Of a stretch of 64,000 nucleotides of DNA, positions 59,279-64,000 are shown piece after piece; the stretch's first letter is position 1, and each line of letters opens with the position of its first letter. The notes below the pieces were generated by a model. That model made no database searches and was not told the origin of the DNA. It worked only from the letters and a program-made list of their open reading frames with translations. The translations under genes and the position numbers were made by a program. This DNA comes from Paraspadella gotoi. Lineage: Eukaryota; Chaetognatha. Where the stretch lies: contig CM119269.1 of NCBI GenBank assembly GCA_051294375.1, positions 10,522,883 to 10,586,882 on the forward strand, given 5' to 3'.

Positions 59279-59873
59279 GTGAGCTTCTTGTGACGTAGTC
59301 GTCCGTCGTCGTCGTCGATCCGTCACGCTGTTTTTCCATATAAAAACTACTACGCTTTTATAGGTTTGGGCTGTGACTTACCGTTTTTTTTAAATAAATA
59401 TTAAGAATTATGATAAAGTTTTACAAAAGTGTGCATTCATAGTAAGTTAAAAATTTAGATATGGATTCTCATCTTGAAAATAGCTTTGATATTTTCTTAT
59501 TACAATTTGGATTTAAGTATTTTTTGTTTGAAATTTCCACTTCATTATGATTTACTGGCAATATGCAATGAGATTATAGTACTCATTATTCAATATCCAA
59601 ATTAGTATATAGAAATGCTTTAATCTAATTACATATTGCAGTATATAATATTGAAGATGAAATTCAAAAAAATTTGTCTTTAAATCTCTAATAAAAATGG
59701 AACCTCAAAATAACTTTTTAATGAGAAGCTATATCTTAATTTTAATACAAATAAAAATAAAATCTTTTACAAGCTGCGATTGGAAAAATTGGGAAAATTT
59801 TCAAAATTGAAATCCATTGTTAACATTTTTGCCTTTTTTATTTCTTTTTATTTCTTTTTATTCTTTTATTTCA

Positions 59874-60230
59874 GAAAAAACGAGTTCAGTCTCTGCAGTG
59901 AACTGTACAGCGCGCCTTCCAGCAGCTGTCCAGCTTTGTCCTCTTCTCTCTCTTTCTCTTTCTTTTGAAAAATTCTGATTATGTTTTTTTTTCTAAAAAC
60001 ATATATATTTTGATCAGGCGCTGCCTTTTCTGAATCGTTTAAAAAAACGAGTTCAGGCTCTCTCTCTCTCTCTCTCCCCTCCGTCTCCTCCCCCCTCTCT
60101 CTCTCTCCTCTCTTTTTTTTTTTTACAAAAATATTCAATTTTTTTTTTTACCACATTTTTTGAAAAATTCTTATTATTTCTTTCCTTCTAAAAACTTTTA
60201 TTTTCGCATTCTATTCCGCGCTTCTTTTCT
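59874..60230. repeat. Imperfect tandem duplication, ~175-base unit
   Basis: Landmarks AAAAACGAGTTCAG, a CT-rich stretch, TTTGAAAAATTCT(G/T)ATTAT and TTCTAAAAAC occur twice in the same order, at ~59,874-60,000 and ~60,042-60,200. The CT part has expanded in the second copy ((CT)n at 60,060-60,112). Confidence 0.7.
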
Positions 60231-60607
60231 CAATACAAAATCCCAAAGGATGGAGGATGTGAGGCGGTGTGAATATACCGCCACACTGCTTATATTCGGT
60301 AGCTCTTTCGTTATTTTTTTCTTAACTTTCAATCTAAGCGACTGCTAGCGGCACCTTTTGTTTTTAAAGACGTAACACGTGATAAGAAAGTCGCTGCGGA
60401 GCAACCCACATTGGGATCTCCTGTTCTTGTTTTTCTTTTGCCTTTCCAAGTCTAGGCCTTTTCAGTTTCTCCTTTACTACTTTCCCTTAACCTTAAAATT
60501 TTTATCCACCTTTTTCTCGCAACCTGAGAAAGTCCAGGTCTTTCTCCTGGTTTGCCTTCCTTGTTCTCCAAACCGAAGCCGACCCCCTTACCACAGCAAA
60601 AAAAAAA

Positions 60608-61165
60608 NNNNNNNNNNNNNNNNNNNNNNNNNNNNNNNNNNNNNNNNNNNNNNNNNNNNNNNNNNNNNNNNNNNNNNNNNNNNNNNNNNNNNNNNNNNNN
60701 NNNNNNNNNNNNNNNNNNNNNNNNNNNNNNNNNNAAAAAAAAAAAAAAAAATCAGTTCGTCGACCGCGACCCAATTCTTTTTCCGGTAAGCGATTCCTTT
60801 CGGCCGGAAAGGCGGGGAAAGGCCGGAAATGGATAGTTTTCGGCGAACGGATTTGCGACCGGAACTGTTCGTGGAGACCGGGGCGATGCGGCGGCGGCGG
60901 CGGCGGCGGNNNNNNNNNNNNNNNNNNNNNNNNNNNNNNNNNNNNNNNNNNNNNNNNNNNNNNNNNNNNNNNNNNNNNNNNNNNNNNNNNNNNNNNNNNN
61001 NNNNNNNNNNNNNNNNNNNNNNNNNNNNNNNNNNNNNNNNNNNNNNNNNNNNNNNNNNNNNNNNNNNNNNNNNNNNNNNNNNNNNNNNNNNNNNNNNNNN
61101 NNNNNNNNNNNNNNNNNNNNNNNNNNNNNNNNNNNNNNNNNNNNNNNNNNNNNNNNNNNNNNNNN
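60608..61165. other. Two gaps bracketing a GC-rich segment
   Basis: Unknown bases at 60,608-60,734 sit inside a poly-A run, and those at 60,910-61,165 start at a (CGG)n run. The 130 known bases between are GC-rich, with TTTCGGCCGGAAAGG. A GC-rich 5' end of a gene may be hidden here; none can be read. Confidence 0.7.
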
Positions 61166-61629
61166 ACAAATGTTAACACAAGTACGAACGTTAATTGAGA
61201 TTGATGAACCAATGAGGAAAGGCTGAACAACAGGCTGTTTCATGAATACCGCCACAGAATGTCATACTTAATTTTCTCTTAAATTTTTTCAACTCCTTCA
61301 ATTCTATTCCATTTGAATCAATTCTCTTTCTCAGGTATTTCTTCTACCCTTTTTTTTCTCTCACCTAAAATCGGCTTTTAATCGTAAAAAAAAATATAGA
61401 AAGTGAAAGAGACAGAATCACAAAGACAGAATGATGAAAGTCGGAAAAGAGAGTTGGAATTAATAAAGGAAGAAGAAAAAAGAGGGAAAGAAATGGCTGC
61501 CTTGGTTTCCTTTTCTGCCCCTCGAATGTCGCGGAAACGGTTCCAGGCGGCGCACTTAATATCCTTTTCATTAAAACAATCGCCTTAGAATCCCTAATGC
61601 TCTGAGGAGGGAGGAAGGAAAGAGAGAGA

Positions 61630-61753
61630 NNNNNNNNNNNNNNNNNNNNNNNNNNNNNNNNNNNNNNNNNNNNNNNNNNNNNNNNNNNNNNNNNNNNNNN
61701 NNNNNNNNNNNNNNNNNNNNNNNNNNNNNNNNNNNNNNNNNNNNNNNNNNNNN
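61630..61753. other. 124-base gap at a (GA)n edge
   Basis: The left edge is a GA repeat and the gap probably continues it. No gene is seen nearby. A TTC/CTT-rich block follows at 61,865-61,950. Confidence 0.9.
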
Positions 61754-62419
61754 GAATTAGTTTATCTGGAATTGGTGGGTCGTTTTGCGCAAATTCTTGC
61801 GGTGGGACTGACGCATCGAGAAAGGAAAGAAACGAGTTTTCTTTTTTATGTCGTCTCATTTATCTCTCCTCCTTTTCTTCAACTTTCTCTTCTCCTTCTT
61901 CTTCTTCTTCTTCTACTTTTTTTATCTTCTTCCTCTTCTTCTTCTTAGAAATAAACGACCCGCAGTTAAAATCGCGACGTCTCCCCGAAAAAAGAAAAGC
62001 TTTGTTATAAATTCTGATTCGTTGACGTCCTTGAAGATGTCGCTGCTGTCATTTGATGTATTTAACCGGAGAACGAAGCCTTTTAAACGTTTACAATGTT
62101 TGTAATGTAATGCAATGTAATGATTACCCCCAAGTATTCTTTTTATCTAAAGATATTCCACAGTTTTCTTATTTATAAAAATAGGGAGAAAGAGTGAGAG
62201 AGTGAAAGAGAAAGAGAAAGAGAGAGAGGGAAAGCAATAAAAGAGGCCCGTGGCGGTCGCCGACGACCAAATCGAATCATCGATCATGTCGAGATCCTCG
62301 CGCATGCGCGCCAATCGGAGTGAGGTTCGTTTTTGATTCCAGAAACTTGGACCAATCAGAGTCCAACAATAATTTTTTTCGCCAATGATAAGTAAGGATA
62401 TATACGTATGTACCCGGAG

Positions 62420-62444
62420 NNNNNNNNNNNNNNNNNNNNNNNNN
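62420..62444. other. 25-N gap
   Basis: Exactly 25 unknown bases, about 190 bases downstream of a GA-rich tract at 62,193-62,233. Confidence 1.
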
Positions 62445-62689
62445 AAGACGGGCAGATATAACAATTAAAAACAATAAAATTGCATATTTTTAATTCGCCG
62501 ACGGGATTTTGCGGTGCAGTTATTTTTTTTTTTGTCGCTTATTATGAGCAACCATAGAAATCCGAAAAAAAGATACTGGTAAGGGTAAAAAAACTTTTAT
62601 TACAAAATTCCTAACAACCGTAACCCAATTGCTACGCGTTTTAAAAAATATAATAAAATATTGTTTTTCTTTTCTTTCTTTTCCTTGTT

Positions 62690-62950
62690 TGTTTATGTAC
62701 AACGAGTTTTTATTAGAAACAAATTTTTGGACATGTTTTCGCTTCAAATGTAAACTTTTATTAGCGGCAAAAATGAATTGATTTGTGAAAAATATTTTCA
62801 TCAACAGAACTTTGAAAATTTGAAGAAAGAGAGAGAAAAAAAGAGTGAAAATATTTGTTTCACAATCAATTCGTTTTGGCGCTGAGGAAAGTTTACATTA
62901 AAGCTGAACATGTCGAAAATTTTGTTTCTTTATGGTTCCGCGTACAAACG
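62690..62950. repeat. Inverted repeat, ~100-base arms (MITE-like)
   Basis: The segment ACATGTTTTCGCTTCAAATG to AATATTTTCA (62,730-62,802) pairs with GTGAAAATATTTGTTTCAC to GCTGAACATGTC (62,845-62,915), with weaker pairing beyond. Identity is about 80%. The loop of ~45 bases holds GA repeat. No coding content and no clear target-site duplication were seen. Confidence 0.75.
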
Positions 62951-63636
62951 TTGCATTTAGGAAAAAACGACTCTTTCCACTATTGTTCAGTTGTACTTAC
63001 AATGTTGATTAACTTTGTCACCACAACACAATTAAGGACCGAACGAAGGATTGGTTAAAACCAACTGCCACCCCATTTCTAATGATAAAATAGTACCATT
63101 TTGGCAAATTTTAGCTCAAAAAAATTATGTCCATTTTTGTTACCATTTTTACTTACGACTTCTGATTTGAATGCCAAGGAAAGTTGAGAAATTTTTTTTA
63201 CTTTTGGAAATCCGTCTTTCTTATCTATTTTCTTTACGCTCTGGTAAGATTTATTAGCTTAACATCATATTATAGTTGCCTAATAATTAATTTAAAGTTA
63301 ACAAGTCCAAAAAGTTGGAGTTTCAATCTTTATCATAATTTGTTAAACAAAAAATAAATCAAAAATTGGTTGAAATTAACAGAAAATGTAGCCTATTGAA
63401 TAAGCTTTTAACCACGCTATAAAATTCCCAAAAACTTTTCTGGTTAGCCACAAATAATTTTTTAAAGACGTCTTTTAATTTTGTGACTTTTTGTGACTTG
63501 CATTTTTTTTGAATAAAGAGAATATTTTCAAACTCATTTATTAGTTTTTAAAAGATGAGGTACATACTGACCTTGATTATCAAAAAAACCGCATCCTTTA
63601 ATCCAACTGGAAAGCATCAGGACTTGTTTTTCTCAA

Positions 63637-63685
63637 AAATCGACAGATTTTGCCGGAAAAAATTTTACGCAAAATCTGTCGATTT
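63637..63685. repeat. Perfect 17-bp hairpin
   Basis: AAATCGACAGATTTTGC (63,637-63,653) pairs perfectly with GCAAAATCTGTCGATTT (63,669-63,685) around a 15-base loop containing AAAAAATTTT. Confidence 0.95.
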
Positions 63686-63779
63686 ACTAAATTTTGCAGG
63701 CAATCCAAATGAAAGAAAAATCATGCGCTACCATTCCAATTTTCTTTCTTATAATGCTTATTAAAGAACTTTCTTTGAT

Positions 63780-64000
63780 TTGGCTCAATGTAAATGTAGG
63801 TGACAGTGAAGACGAAAGGGAAAACTATAAAAAGAGAAGGGGAGAGAAATGAAAGGAGAGGGTGAGGAGGCAAAAAAAACGAAGCAAATGGGGAAAAAAT
63901 ATGAAACCAATAATTGTTAAGGTAAGAAAGGAGGGGAAAATTGAAGAAAAAAGAGGGGAAAAAAAGGGAAAGAATGAAATGAGAAAAAAGGTGAGGAAAG
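63780..64000. other. Purine-rich end of window
   Basis: A/G-rich low-complexity sequence (GGGAAAA, GAAATGAGAAAAAAGG). No feature is recognised. Confidence 0.8.

Overview
This 64 kb window comes from the nuclear genome of an invertebrate animal. It is spliced DNA with GT/AG introns, has no operons, and carries one recognisable metazoan gene: a MEX3-type RNA-binding E3 ligase with two KH domains and a C-terminal C3HC4 RING. The host group cannot be fixed from the sequence. A protostome (arthropod, mollusc or worm) is my inference. The dominant feature is microsatellite: more than 25 long (GA)n/(CT)n tracts plus many (GAC)n/(GTC)n, (GGC)n, (TTTC)n and (AATC)n blocks. Nearly all long reading frames without domain content (RERERE, SLSLSL, poly-D, poly-R) are translations of these tracts.

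Layout. 1-2390 is a giant inverted repeat with about 1.15 kb arms. 2.4-14 kb is gene-poor, microsatellite-rich DNA with a GC-rich island at 10.2-11.8 kb that contains a duplicated block around a 25-N gap. 14.1-16.9 kb may hold minus-strand exons of an unidentified gene, and 19.3-20.9 kb holds two further weak exon candidates. 21-30 kb is low-complexity DNA with several gaps and a noisy/clean duplicated block (25.9-26.8 and 28.6-29.2 kb). 30-38 kb shows little except repeats. 38.0-43.6 kb is a rearranged cluster of decayed Ty3/gypsy (mdg4-type) retrotransposon pieces: RNase H end, integrase zinc-binding region, integrase core and pol C-terminus on the minus strand, plus an RT/RNase H fragment on the plus strand. 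It includes two copies of an unusual palindromic LTR-like unit with tRNA-like internal segments. 48.28-52.23 kb is the mex3 gene (three visible exons; the 5' exon is missing), followed by an AT-rich 3' UTR and quiet intergenic DNA to about 57.6 kb. The last 6 kb has four gaps longer than 100 bases, a possible gene start cut by a 968-base gap, a tandem duplication, and two inverted repeats.

Sequence quality matters here. There are 17 N gaps, five of them exactly 25 N and two exactly 100 N. Duplicated blocks beside 25-N gaps differ mostly by single-base insertions, the pattern expected when raw long reads are used to fill gaps. Several of the most striking structures may therefore be assembly products, and I say so where it applies. 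I did not find a convincing new biological system. The observations most worth checking are the palindromic gypsy termini, the mex3 acceptor site made of a (TC)n microsatellite, and the possible exon hidden in the 58.3-59.3 kb gap.
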